Shown here piece by piece: positions 16,936 to 24,235 of a stretch of DNA of 64,000 nucleotides (the stretch's first letter is position 1; each line of letters opens with the position of its first letter). Under the pieces are notes generated by a model. That model was not told where the DNA came from, ran no database searches, and saw nothing but the letters and a program-made list of their open reading frames with translations. Made by a program: the position numbers and the translations under genes. This DNA comes from Pseudanabaena mucicola str. Chao 1806 (lineage in GTDB: Bacteria > Cyanobacteriota > Cyanobacteriia > Pseudanabaenales > Pseudanabaenaceae): contig NZ_CP097329.1 of assembly GCF_030323025.1 (NCBI RefSeq), forward strand, positions 3,830,001 through 3,894,000, given 5' to 3'.

Positions 16936-17195
16936 ATGAGAGTCAAGGAGAAAGGTAAGGAATGCCGACATTGTCAAAGCACTAAGATTGTCAAGAATGC
17001 CTGAGACCATCACCAAGATGGCAAAGCTGTCCAGAATTATTTAAGTTAGGACTTACGCAAACCGAACGAATTTATTACGCATTGGGTAGATGTGGTGCGG
17101 GCTTCGCCCGCACCACATCTACCCAATGCGTAAGCCCTATAAGTAAAGGGTGTATCAAAAGGTTCAACGAACCAGGAGGAATCGCAATTTTATAA
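16936..17195 (+). pseudogene. Transposase N-terminal zinc-ribbon remnant, split by a 93-bp MITE
   Basis: Reading from ATG 16936 gives KECRHCQSTKIVKN, a stop, then DHHQDGKAVQNYL. After removing the MITE at 17047-17139 the frame continues as SKGCIKRFNE. This is the CxxC...KNG...GKQNYLCKxCxKRF start of IS1-like and related transposases. One in-frame stop and several lost cysteines show decay. The catalytic part is absent. Confidence 0.65.
17047..17139. mobile_element. 93-bp MITE, family A, copy 1
   Basis: Ends are TAGGACTTACGCA and its near-exact complement (12 of 13). Both sides carry TAAGT (17042-17046 and 17140-17144), a 5-bp target duplication. A long internal hairpin runs 17077-17131. Removing the element plus one TAAGT restores the transposase reading frame of the host sequence. 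A second 93-bp copy is at 44667-44759. No coding capacity. Confidence 0.88.
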
Positions 17196-17228
17196 TTCTG
17201 CGCTATTCGTAACCTGCAAAGCATGTCT

Positions 17229-18065
17229 CTAAAGTGTCAGAGCTAACTGATAAATTTGACGACGGGGTAAATCAGCTAGCTCCGCTAATTGACGGCTCGC
17301 ATCTGATCGCGAAATACCAGCATCAATCAAATTTTGTAACTCTTTTAAAATGACTTCCTCTGTCCATACAGGCTTTTCACTAGGTTTTGCGCCTTCTATG
17401 ACTAATGTGAATTCTCCTTTAGGGGCATGATCTGTGAAATAAGCGATCGCTTCTTCGATTGAGCCGCGCCAAAATTCCTCATGGAGTTTTGTTAATTCCC
17501 TTGCCACCGAAATACGTCTAGTTTTGTCTAAGCTCTTGGCTAAATCCTCAAGGGTGCGTAATAACCGATGTGGGGCTTCATAGAGAATCATCGTGCGGGT
17601 TTCCGAACGCAAAATTTCTAAGCGATCGCGACGTTCCTTTTTATCCGTTGGCAAAAATCCATCAAAGCCATAATATTGCGTCGCAAAACCTGAAGCTGTC
17701 AAAGCGGCAATTCCTGCGGTGACTACGGGGATTGGGACTACGCGCACTCCTGCGGCAATACAACCCTGCACCAGTTCTACCCCAGGGTCAGAAATTGCAG
17801 GCATACCTGCATCGGTGACCAAGGCGATCGCCATACCTTGCTGGAGTTTTTCGACTAATTCAGGTACACGCTTATGGGCATTATGTTCGTGATAACTAGT
17901 TTGAGGTGTCTCAATCCCAAAATGATGTAGGAGTTTGCCCGTATGCCTTGTATCTTCCGCCGCAATTAAATCTACCTGTTTAAGCGTGGCGATCGCCCGA
18001 AAAGTCATATCCTCCAAATTACCAATCGGCGTTCCCACCAAATAGAGAGTTCCTGAAACTTCCAT
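17229..18065 (-). CDS. rsmI: 16S rRNA 2'-O-ribose C1402 methyltransferase RsmI
   Basis: Protein of 278 residues with the family signature at the N terminus (LYLVGTPIGNLEDMTFRA), then AAEDTRHTGKLLHHFGI, VTDAGMPAISDPG (about 84-96) and LYEAPHRLL. RsmI methylates C1402 of 16S rRNA in the decoding centre. The C terminus (ISRSDASRQLAELADLPRRQIYQLAL) is the usual helical end domain. It follows the phasin-like gene on the same strand by 15 bp, so the two are probably one transcript. Confidence 0.94.
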   Translation of the reverse strand: MEVSGTLYLVGTPIGNLEDMTFRAIATLKQVDLIAAEDTRHTGKLLHHFGIETPQTSYHEHNAHKRVPELVEKLQQGMAIALVTDAGMPAISDPGVELVQGCIAAGVRVVPIPVVTAGIAALTASGFATQYYGFDGFLPTDKKERRDRLEILRSETRTMILYEAPHRLLRTLEDLAKSLDKTRRISVARELTKLHEEFWRGSIEEAIAYFTDHAPKGEFTLVIEGAKPSEKPVWTEEVILKELQNLIDAGISRSDASRQLAELADLPRRQIYQLALTL

Positions 18066-18080
18066 TAATTAATATCGCCA

Positions 18081-18404
18081 TTAGCGCCACTGTTTATTTT
18101 CTAATTCGCGTACTTGACGCTCAAGGCGATCAATTCTTCCCCGCAATTCGTCCATTTCATTTTGGCGCGGCACACCCAAATCCTGCATTACATTGCGAAT
18201 TTGCCGCTGAATTAAAGATTCTAAATTTCCTTGCTCCGACTTGAGGCGGTCGGCAATATCATTAAACATCTCCGCAGCTTGTTCTGGATCGATCTTGCCA
18301 TCCTTGACCCAATCTTCGCTAGCGTCCCTAATCTTTTCCAGTACTATCGAAGTTGTACCTACTCCAAGCATTAATAACTGCTTCAGCAAATTATTGCTAT
18401 CCAT
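18081..18404 (-). CDS. Phasin-like small protein (PhaI/PHA-regulator type)
   Basis: Protein of 107 residues, largely alpha-helical: an N-terminal LLKQLLMLGVGTTSIVLEKIRDASEDW, a middle IQRQIRNVMQDLGVPRQNE, and a C-terminal coiled coil (LRGRIDRLERQVRELE). This matches small cyanobacterial phasin-like proteins usually annotated as polyhydroxyalkanoate-regulator phasins. Neither the match nor the context proves a link to PHA granules. It lies just upstream of rsmI on the same strand. Confidence 0.75.
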   Translation of the reverse strand: MDSNNLLKQLLMLGVGTTSIVLEKIRDASEDWVKDGKIDPEQAAEMFNDIADRLKSEQGNLESLIQRQIRNVMQDLGVPRQNEMDELRGRIDRLERQVRELENKQWR

Positions 18405-18650
18405 AACCGTACATGATCCTAAAAAAAGACGACCTATCTCTCCATCATACTCCTCAAATTGATGTAGCGACTTTGTAGTTAAATAAGAACCAAATTTTTA
18501 ATGAGGTGGCTTCGCCTCACCATCAACCATCAAAATGAATATTGAAAGATCAAGCGATCGCAATACTTTTGCATTTTACATATATTTGCCCCAGCGATTG
18601 TTATACTTTAAGCTGCCCTAACCTCGAAAAAATTTTAGGTAAGTTTATTT

Positions 18651-19133
18651 ATGATCCGTGCTGTAATTGAGACTGCTAAAGGAACCATGCGTGCTGAGCT
18701 TGATGACCAACATGCTCCCATTACTGTGAAAAATTTTGTAGACCTTGCTAAGCACGGTTTTTATGATGGGTTAACCTTTCATCGTGTGGAACCTGGATTT
18801 GTGATTCAAGGCGGTGATCCTAGTGGTAATGGTACTGGTGGGTCAGGCGATCGCATCAAGCTCGAAATCTGGGCAGAAGGCGATAGCGAAGCAACAATTG
18901 GCAATGTTTTAGCTCGTGGAAAGAAGCCCGTGATCAAGCACAATAAAGCTGGCGTATTCTCTATGGCACGTACTAATGACCCTAATAGCGCTACCAGTCA
19001 GTTTTTTGTCACTCTTGGCGATGCCTCATTTTTAGATGGTCAATATGCAGCTTTCGGCTATACCGATGATGTGGAAGTTGCCCAAGCTATTCGTCGTGGC
19101 GACAAAATTATCTCCGTCAAAATAGAAGATTAA
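18651..19133 (+). CDS. Cyclophilin-type peptidyl-prolyl isomerase
   Basis: Protein of 160 residues covering one cyclophilin domain with no signal peptide, so probably cytoplasmic. Conserved elements are TVKNFVDLAKHGFYDGLTFHRV, FVIQGGDPSGNGTGG, GVFSMARTNDPNSATSQFFV and FLDGQYAAFG. The catalytic Arg in FHRV and the FxMxR-like FSMAR are present. The start at ATG 18651 matches family N termini. A long perfect hairpin follows the stop. Confidence 0.92.
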   Translation: MIRAVIETAKGTMRAELDDQHAPITVKNFVDLAKHGFYDGLTFHRVEPGFVIQGGDPSGNGTGGSGDRIKLEIWAEGDSEATIGNVLARGKKPVIKHNKAGVFSMARTNDPNSATSQFFVTLGDASFLDGQYAAFGYTDDVEVAQAIRRGDKIISVKIED

Positions 19134-19176
19134 GTTCAAAGATAAAGGGGGCTCTGCCCCCTTTATCTTTGAACTT
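19132..19176. terminator. Bidirectional terminator hairpin
   Basis: A perfect 21-bp stem (core AAAGGGGGC, loop TCT, GCCCCCTTT) between convergent genes. It overlaps the stop codons on both sides: the cyclophilin ends at 19133 and the minus-strand gene at 19175. Confidence 0.8.
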
Positions 19177-19357
19177 AATAGCCACTATCAGCAACACAGA
19201 TACCCCTACACTTAATCCCATTGCTAGCAGTGCGTAAACAATGTTCGCAAAGGATTTGTTCAGACTTAATTTCTCTAACATTCTCTGTGGCTTGCTGTAC
19301 TTGAAATTCTAGAACTTCAACATTTGTCATAGATGCATTAGAAATATCAACTTTCAT
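19175..19357 (-). CDS. Small cysteine-containing protein downstream of hmpF
   Basis: Protein of 60 residues. The first 30 are acidic and helical; the C-terminal half has CEHC, then CRGIC, a possible metal-binding pair (about 37-40 and 50-54). I do not recognise the family. It starts 5 bp after the hmpF stop on the same strand and ends at the terminator hairpin, so it looks like the last gene of the hmpF transcript. Its shortness leaves some doubt that it is real. Confidence 0.55.
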   Translation of the reverse strand: MKVDISNASMTNVEVLEFQVQQATENVREIKSEQILCEHCLRTASNGIKCRGICVADSGY

Positions 19358-19362
19358 AGAGT

Positions 19363-21051
19363 TTATGTAGAAACTAAGGTTTGAATTACAGATTGTAAGT
19401 CAGCGAGAACTTGTGAAGAATTACTTCCATTTGCTATGATACCTGGATCCTGAACTGCAGCTTCTAACTGTGGACGCAAAGTATCCACGATATCCTGCAC
19501 AGGTCTTAATAACTGCTCTTGGGCACTAATTTGACCGAACAACTCCGCCACCAATCTAATCCGTTCTTGTTGCTGGGATTCAGCTGCCCGAATAAATTGT
19601 TCCTGTTGCAAATGCTCTTGAGTCTGCTTAGCCAGAATTTCTTGCTGTTGTTGCGTATAGTTTCTGACAGCCTCAATTTGGCTCTCCATCTTTCGCAACT
19701 CCTGCTCTTGAAGGTTCTTTTGCGCTTCGATTTGAGATAACAGAGGCAATAAACCTTGGACAGGGTTAGCCTCGACAACAATACCCTTGCGTCGTTCTAA
19801 AATCGCCTTTTGCTGATTTAGAAGTGACAGTCTATCTTGCATCCCACGCCTCATTCCAAAAACACTTTCTTCAAGAAGTTTGTATTGCTCCTCCGCAAAC
19901 TCTTTATTACTTTCTAATTCGATTCTGGCAAACTGGTCGGATGTTTCGACCTGACTTTGCAAATCTGCAATTTCACCTTCTAGCCCTGCTAACTCATCCT
20001 CCTGAGCACCAATGTAGTTGCTTAACTTATCAAAATCCGCTTGCAATGCCTTAATAGTTGACTCTAGCTCCTCAATAGGCATTGACTGGAGACGGTTTTC
20101 TTCCTCTGGACTAAGAATTTCCATACTACCAGATCCACCAAGGGCTTTGATCGCACTAGACGTTTGTTCATAGAGTTCGATTTGAGCATCAAGTTGCATC
20201 CTAGACATCGCCATATTATTCTCTTGCAGTTTGAGAATACCGCGCTGTGCTTTTAATTCTGCCTGTGCATCTGCTAGAGCTATTTTAGTTTGCTGGCATT
20301 GATTTTTACGAACATTCAGATCTTCTGTCGATTTGTTGAGAAGCCCCTTTTGTTTTTCAGCTTCGTTTTTGAGATTATCTAAGTTTTGCCAAAAGCTCGT
20401 CAGTACTTCCTGCCGTTTATTAACTAAATCAAGGGCGTTATGAATCCGATCTTTAAGAGAATCGGGATTGCTAAAACTAGATGATAATTGACCGATAAGG
20501 TATTTGAGATGTTCGACTTGATCAGAAGTAAGAGCGGCTGCTTTAGCTTCAATCTGTCCGCGCTCAACTTCAATACTTTTTCTTAACTGTTCAATTTCAA
20601 TACGTTCTCTAGCAAACTTCTCCTCTAACTCCTCAATTTCTTGTCTTCTTGCTTCAAGGTTTTCTAGATCTAATTCCTTTTGTTCTAATTCTTGCTCACG
20701 ACGATGCAACTCTTGGCTCTGAAAATTGAGAGATTGCTTCCATTGCTCAACTTCTTCTTCCGCAGATTTGTATTTGTCCTGCGATCGCGAAAAAGCCTGC
20801 AAGATATTGACAATTTTTTTAGAAGCATCTTGGATACTTTGTACTTGGTTACTTGCTGTAACTTCAGCAATTACCATCTGACCATCTTTAAAATCCCTAG
20901 CTTGGCTTGAATCTTGAACTTGTAAAACTTGCTCATTTGTAATCGGCAGCCAAATATTTTCACCCGTATTACGCGCCAGTAAACGGACAGACGAGTTACC
21001 ACCTAATCCAAAAGCTGCTTGAGTTTTTTGAAGTTCCGCTAAGTATTGCAC
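19363..21051 (-). CDS. hmpF: HmpF-like pilus motility protein
   Basis: Protein of 562 residues, nearly all coiled coil after a globular N terminus. The start MQYLAELQKTQAAFGLGGNS followed by VRLLARNTGENIWLPI is the recognisable HmpF opening. Repeated heptads rich in Glu, Gln, Leu and Arg run from about 100 to 480. HmpF is needed for type IV pilus-driven gliding of filamentous cyanobacteria and localises to cell poles or junctions. That function is known from other species; here it rests on sequence resemblance. The closing region (LAELFGQISAQEQLLRPV, SQVLADLQSVIQTLV) also fits the family. Confidence 0.85.
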   Translation of the reverse strand: MQYLAELQKTQAAFGLGGNSSVRLLARNTGENIWLPITNEQVLQVQDSSQARDFKDGQMVIAEVTASNQVQSIQDASKKIVNILQAFSRSQDKYKSAEEEVEQWKQSLNFQSQELHRREQELEQKELDLENLEARRQEIEELEEKFARERIEIEQLRKSIEVERGQIEAKAAALTSDQVEHLKYLIGQLSSSFSNPDSLKDRIHNALDLVNKRQEVLTSFWQNLDNLKNEAEKQKGLLNKSTEDLNVRKNQCQQTKIALADAQAELKAQRGILKLQENNMAMSRMQLDAQIELYEQTSSAIKALGGSGSMEILSPEEENRLQSMPIEELESTIKALQADFDKLSNYIGAQEDELAGLEGEIADLQSQVETSDQFARIELESNKEFAEEQYKLLEESVFGMRRGMQDRLSLLNQQKAILERRKGIVVEANPVQGLLPLLSQIEAQKNLQEQELRKMESQIEAVRNYTQQQQEILAKQTQEHLQQEQFIRAAESQQQERIRLVAELFGQISAQEQLLRPVQDIVDTLRPQLEAAVQDPGIIANGSNSSQVLADLQSVIQTLVST

Positions 21052-21328
21052 GCTGAATATACTCCTATTTTGCTGATGCTAACTTTCAGGTTGATATGAC
21101 GAAAGAGCAAAAGCCCGTCATAGAAAATACAAAATAGTCCTAATGCTCATCTCATACTACCTAATTGCATGAGTTTTTTGGCGACATATTTAAAAACTTT
21201 TTGCAAATTTCTAGGCTCTTGCAATCTAAAATCACGCTAAAAGTTAGTAACTAAAAAACTTACATTGAAACTGTTATGGGTCATAGCTCTCTCAGCTTCA
21301 AACTTACTAGATCAGATTTTTCTAAAGC

Positions 21329-22357
21329 TTATTGCCTAATGTTTTTGGGGTCAAGGGCATCGCGTAAACTGTCTCCTAAGAGGTTAAATGATAGTACCGT
21401 TAACACAATTGCTAGTGCAGGAGTCCACACTAGCCATGGTTGCAGGACTACAATCGAAGCATTAGTAGACAAAGATAGCATATTACCCCATGACGGATCA
21501 GGAGGTTGGATGCCCAGTCCAACGAGGCTTAAGACCGCTTCTACGACAATAAATCGGGGGATGTCGAGAGTTGCCGAAATAATAATGAAAGTGATGGTTT
21601 GAGGTAAAACATGTTTCACAATAATCCGCAATGGACTTGCGCCTGAGGCTCGAGCTGCCAAAATAAAGGTTTGCTCCTTGATCGACAATACCTGTCCACG
21701 AATGATTCTGGCTAGTCCTGCCCATGACACAAAGGAAATAATTGCAATGATTAACGCGAATCTTTGAGTGTTACTGATTTGGGGAGGCAAAATTGCAGCC
21801 AATGCTACTAATAAATAAATTGAGGGAACTGACATTAAAATCTCGACGAAGCGCATTAATACTATGTCTAGCCAGCCGCCAATATATCCAGAAATGCCAC
21901 CAACAAGGCAACCGATTGTGTAGGAAATAGTCGTACCGATAAAGCCTATCAACAGACTAATTCGACCACCATATAGTAATCGAGTTAATTGATCTCGACC
22001 TTGTTCGTCAGTTCCTAATAAGTTTAGCTTTCCTTCACTAGTGGTTCTAAATAAGTGCCCACCATGGAAAATCTGAATCCGTGAGGGTTTAGTATAGTCA
22101 ACGATTAAGGCTCGATCTCCTGTTTCGAGATCAACCTTACCTTGAGTAGTGGGATAGACATGTGCGCCAATATATTGACCTTGGCGATCATACCAATATA
22201 TTTGCGTAGGTGGGAGCAAAGCGGCATTTTTGACCTGTTCGTTGACTCCGTAGGGCGTCACGAAATCAGCGAATAGGGATGCCGCATAAAAAATAGTTAA
22301 AATCGTGATGCCAATCCAAGCGAGAGGATTGGATCTAAGTCTTTTCCACCAGTTCAT
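21329..22357 (-). CDS. ABC transporter permease (DppC/OppC type)
   Basis: Protein of 342 residues: an N-terminal membrane anchor (PLAWIGITILTIFYAASLFADF), a periplasmic loop of about 90 residues containing NLLGTDEQGRDQLTRLLYGGR, then five more membrane segments. The EAA-like loop reads EQTFILAARASGASPLRIIVKHVLP. It resembles the C-type permease of oligopeptide/dipeptide importers. No partner permease, ATPase or binding protein is adjacent, which is common in cyanobacteria. Its start codon overlaps the stop of the upstream 61-residue gene by one base (TAATG), so the two are translationally coupled. Confidence 0.88.
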   Translation of the reverse strand: MNWWKRLRSNPLAWIGITILTIFYAASLFADFVTPYGVNEQVKNAALLPPTQIYWYDRQGQYIGAHVYPTTQGKVDLETGDRALIVDYTKPSRIQIFHGGHLFRTTSEGKLNLLGTDEQGRDQLTRLLYGGRISLLIGFIGTTISYTIGCLVGGISGYIGGWLDIVLMRFVEILMSVPSIYLLVALAAILPPQISNTQRFALIIAIISFVSWAGLARIIRGQVLSIKEQTFILAARASGASPLRIIVKHVLPQTITFIIISATLDIPRFIVVEAVLSLVGLGIQPPDPSWGNMLSLSTNASIVVLQPWLVWTPALAIVLTVLSFNLLGDSLRDALDPKNIRQ

Positions 22358-22542
22358 TAAGAGCCTTTAAGTGCTTTGAAGAAATTTTTGCGATAGTTAC
22401 CATTCATGACAAATAGGACTGGCCAGAGTAAAGCAAGTCCAATCTGATTACCTGAAAAATCAGTACGTCGAAACCCTTGCAAAAATTTCACAACTCCAAA
22501 GACATAGGCGACTAGTACCAAAATTCCTATTAGTTGTGGCAT
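22357..22542 (-). CDS. Small membrane protein coupled to the ABC permease
   Basis: Protein of 61 residues: one strong N-terminal membrane helix (LIGILVLVAYVFGVVKFLQGF), a second hydrophobic stretch (IGLALLWPVLFVM), and a basic tail. I do not recognise a named family. It overlaps the permease start by one base, and GGAGATGG lies just upstream of its ATG, supporting a real gene in a two-gene operon. Confidence 0.7.
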   Translation of the reverse strand: MPQLIGILVLVAYVFGVVKFLQGFRRTDFSGNQIGLALLWPVLFVMNGNYRKNFFKALKGS

Positions 22543-22624
22543 ATATCCATCTCCTGATGATTAATTATCTAATTTAGCATCAACAAATAGACTCTGGCGT
22601 TAGCTCATACATCAAGTCCTTGAC

Positions 22625-23032
22625 TTATTGCATGAGCAGATATGTAAAAGCAGCGATCGCTAGCAATAACAACAAAGCATAAACAATCACTCGACCCCAT
22701 ATCGCTACAAATAAGCATAGAAGATTCCCAAAAGTGACTCTAGCAGTGCCATTCCATGCAGGACGAAATTTGGTGATTTCTGATTTTTCATAGGCACTAA
22801 TTTGGCTAGCTGCTAAAACCTTGTAATGTAGTCTTCCAAATGGGTGTAGTAACTTAAATTGTTGATAGCGATGGTGGTTAGTTTTCCAGCGATTGCGGAG
22901 ATTTTTGGCTTTACCCACATACAGCACGATCCACAACGCCGTGATGTAGTAGACCCCTGCGTCTTGAGGTAACTCTTTTAGCTTTTTCACGGGTTTTGAA
23001 GGTAGCCAAAAAATACGCATCCTTTCAAGCAT
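22625..23032 (-). CDS. GIY-YIG nuclease-domain protein with C-terminal membrane helix
   Basis: Protein of 135 residues. GVYYITALWIVLYVGKAKNLRNRW (about 26-49) holds the GIY-YIG motif in the form VYY...LYVGKA with the catalytic Arg nearby. Family members use this domain to cut DNA, as in UvrC and SLX1. The last 35 residues are a hydrophobic segment (VIVYALLLLLAIAAFTYLL), an unusual addition that would tether it to a membrane. No partner gene is apparent. Confidence 0.75.
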   Translation of the reverse strand: MLERMRIFWLPSKPVKKLKELPQDAGVYYITALWIVLYVGKAKNLRNRWKTNHHRYQQFKLLHPFGRLHYKVLAASQISAYEKSEITKFRPAWNGTARVTFGNLLCLFVAIWGRVIVYALLLLLAIAAFTYLLMQ

Positions 23033-23162
23033 AGGTAATTACTTATCTTAGAGTCCCAATTCCTAGAGATTTTGTTACTTTTAAGTAATTTCACTCAGAG
23101 TTGAGCTATAAATAAATTGTTTTACTAAAGTAATCTAAATCAACTAGTTAGGCTTTGCTTAT

Positions 23163-23297
23163 ATGTCAGATTTTAATCGCGGCATCATGAAATTTGAAAA
23201 TGCTGATAGCCCTTTATCAATTGTGTTATCGAGCATTGTTGTTCTGAGTGCGATCGGCTTCCTTCTCTGGTGGGGCTTTCAGACTGCTTACGTCTAA
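23163..23297 (+). CDS. 44-residue single-span membrane protein
   Basis: ATG 23163 gives MSDFNRGIMKFENADSPLSI, then a single membrane helix (IVLSSIVVLSAIGFLLWWGF) and TAYV. Size and layout resemble the tiny subunits of cyanobacterial photosystems or the NDH-1 complex, but I cannot name it with confidence. The stop at 23297 is followed by a perfect hairpin with a T run, which supports an expressed small gene. An alternative start is ATG 23187. Confidence 0.6.
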   Translation: MSDFNRGIMKFENADSPLSIVLSSIVVLSAIGFLLWWGFQTAYV

Positions 23298-23334
23298 ATA
23301 TTTGACGTTGAAGTATCCGTTACATCTTATATTT

Positions 23335-23365
23335 TTAAGGATTTTAGCTTTGCTAAAATCCTTAA
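23335..23365 (+). terminator. Terminator-like hairpin after the 44-residue gene
   Basis: TTAAGGATTTTAGC, loop TTT, GCTAAAATCCTTAA: a perfect 14-bp stem 38 bp after the stop. A T run lies on its upstream side only, so termination is plausible rather than certain. Confidence 0.6.
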
Positions 23366-23490
23366 ACTGTTTTTGGAATCAAACAGTAAGCAAGTGTATT
23401 GCGCTGCCTTTAGGATATGTCTCAACTTGTGTCAGTCTGAAACGGTAAGCTAAAACTGATTTCCTCAATAGCTAAAATTTAATCTAAAAG

Positions 23491-23979
23491 ATGACCGAAA
23501 TTATTCCCCAAAATGAACAAATTGGAGCTGCAATTGGGACAATTCCCAGTGGCTTGTTTATCGTTACTTCCCAACAAAATGGCTCAACAGGCACTATGCT
23601 CGCTTCTTGGGTGCAACAAGCAGGCTTTAATCCACCATCTGTAACTTTTGTGGTTGGTAAAGGTAGACCTATTGAGTCATTCTTGACTGTAGGCAGTCCT
23701 GTAGTGATTAATGTTGCTGAAAAGGGACAGGGAAAAATCATTGGACATTTTGCAAAAGGCTTTGCGCCCGATGTCGATCCTTTTGATGGGGTTGACACGG
23801 CAACTGCTCCTAGTGGTCAACTTTATCTAACTGAGGCGATCGCCTATCTTGACGCAACGATAACTAGCAGCCTTGATGCAGGTGACCATATGATTGTCTT
23901 GGCAACAATTAATGCAGGCGATCGCCTCCGCGAAGGTGAGCCTGCTATCCATACGCGCAAAAATGGCTTCAAATATTAA
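23491..23979 (+). CDS. Flavin reductase-like FMN-binding protein
   Basis: Protein of 162 residues covering a single flavin-reductase domain: AIGTIPSGLFIVTSQQNGSTGTMLASWVQQAGFNPPSV at the N terminus (about 13-50), then VVGKGRPIESFL, SPVVINVA and DHMIVLATINAGDRL. The same domain forms the C-terminal module of cyanobacterial flavodiiron proteins; here it stands alone with no diiron or flavodoxin part. It probably binds FMN and reduces or carries flavin using NAD(P)H. A strong hairpin terminator follows at once. Confidence 0.85.
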   Translation: MTEIIPQNEQIGAAIGTIPSGLFIVTSQQNGSTGTMLASWVQQAGFNPPSVTFVVGKGRPIESFLTVGSPVVINVAEKGQGKIIGHFAKGFAPDVDPFDGVDTATAPSGQLYLTEAIAYLDATITSSLDAGDHMIVLATINAGDRLREGEPAIHTRKNGFKY

Positions 23980-24018
23980 ACCAACTAAAACTCCCTATGG
24001 GAGTTTTAGTTGGTTTAA
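23976..24018 (+). terminator. Terminator of the flavin reductase-like gene
   Basis: A perfect 20-bp stem containing CCAACTAAAACTCCC, loop TAT, GGGAGTTTTAGTTGG, followed by an A-rich stretch. The stop codon of the gene lies in the left arm. Confidence 0.8.
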
Positions 24019-24098
24019 AAAAGTAGTTGACATTAGTAGTAATGTTTGGCATATTAGTTAAGCACAAAATGCCTGATGACGCAAAAACAGTATCAGAT

Positions 24099-24170
24099 GC
24101 GGGTGTGGCTCAGTGGTAGAGCATCTCCTTGCCAAGGAGAATGTCGTGGGTTCGAATCCCATCACCCGCT
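24099..24170 (+). tRNA. tRNA-Gly (anticodon GCC)
   Basis: A 72-nt cloverleaf. The acceptor arms GCGGGTG and CACCCGC pair with T as discriminator base. The D-loop region reads GCTCAGTGGTAGAGC, the anticodon arm is CTCCTT-GCC-AAGGAG, and the T arm is GTGGG-TTCGAAT-CCCAT. CCA is not encoded. A hairpin with a T run follows. Confidence 0.97.
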
Positions 24171-24176
24171 TAAAAT

Positions 24177-24207
24177 AAAAGAAGAGACATAATTCGTCTC
24201 TTCTTTT
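24177..24207 (+). terminator. Terminator after tRNA-Gly
   Basis: AAAAGAAGAGAC, 7-base loop, GTCTCTTCTTTT followed by more T: a standard intrinsic terminator 6 bp after the tRNA. Confidence 0.85.
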
Positions 24208-24235
24208 TTAATTTGCCTGTGATGTCTAAATTATA

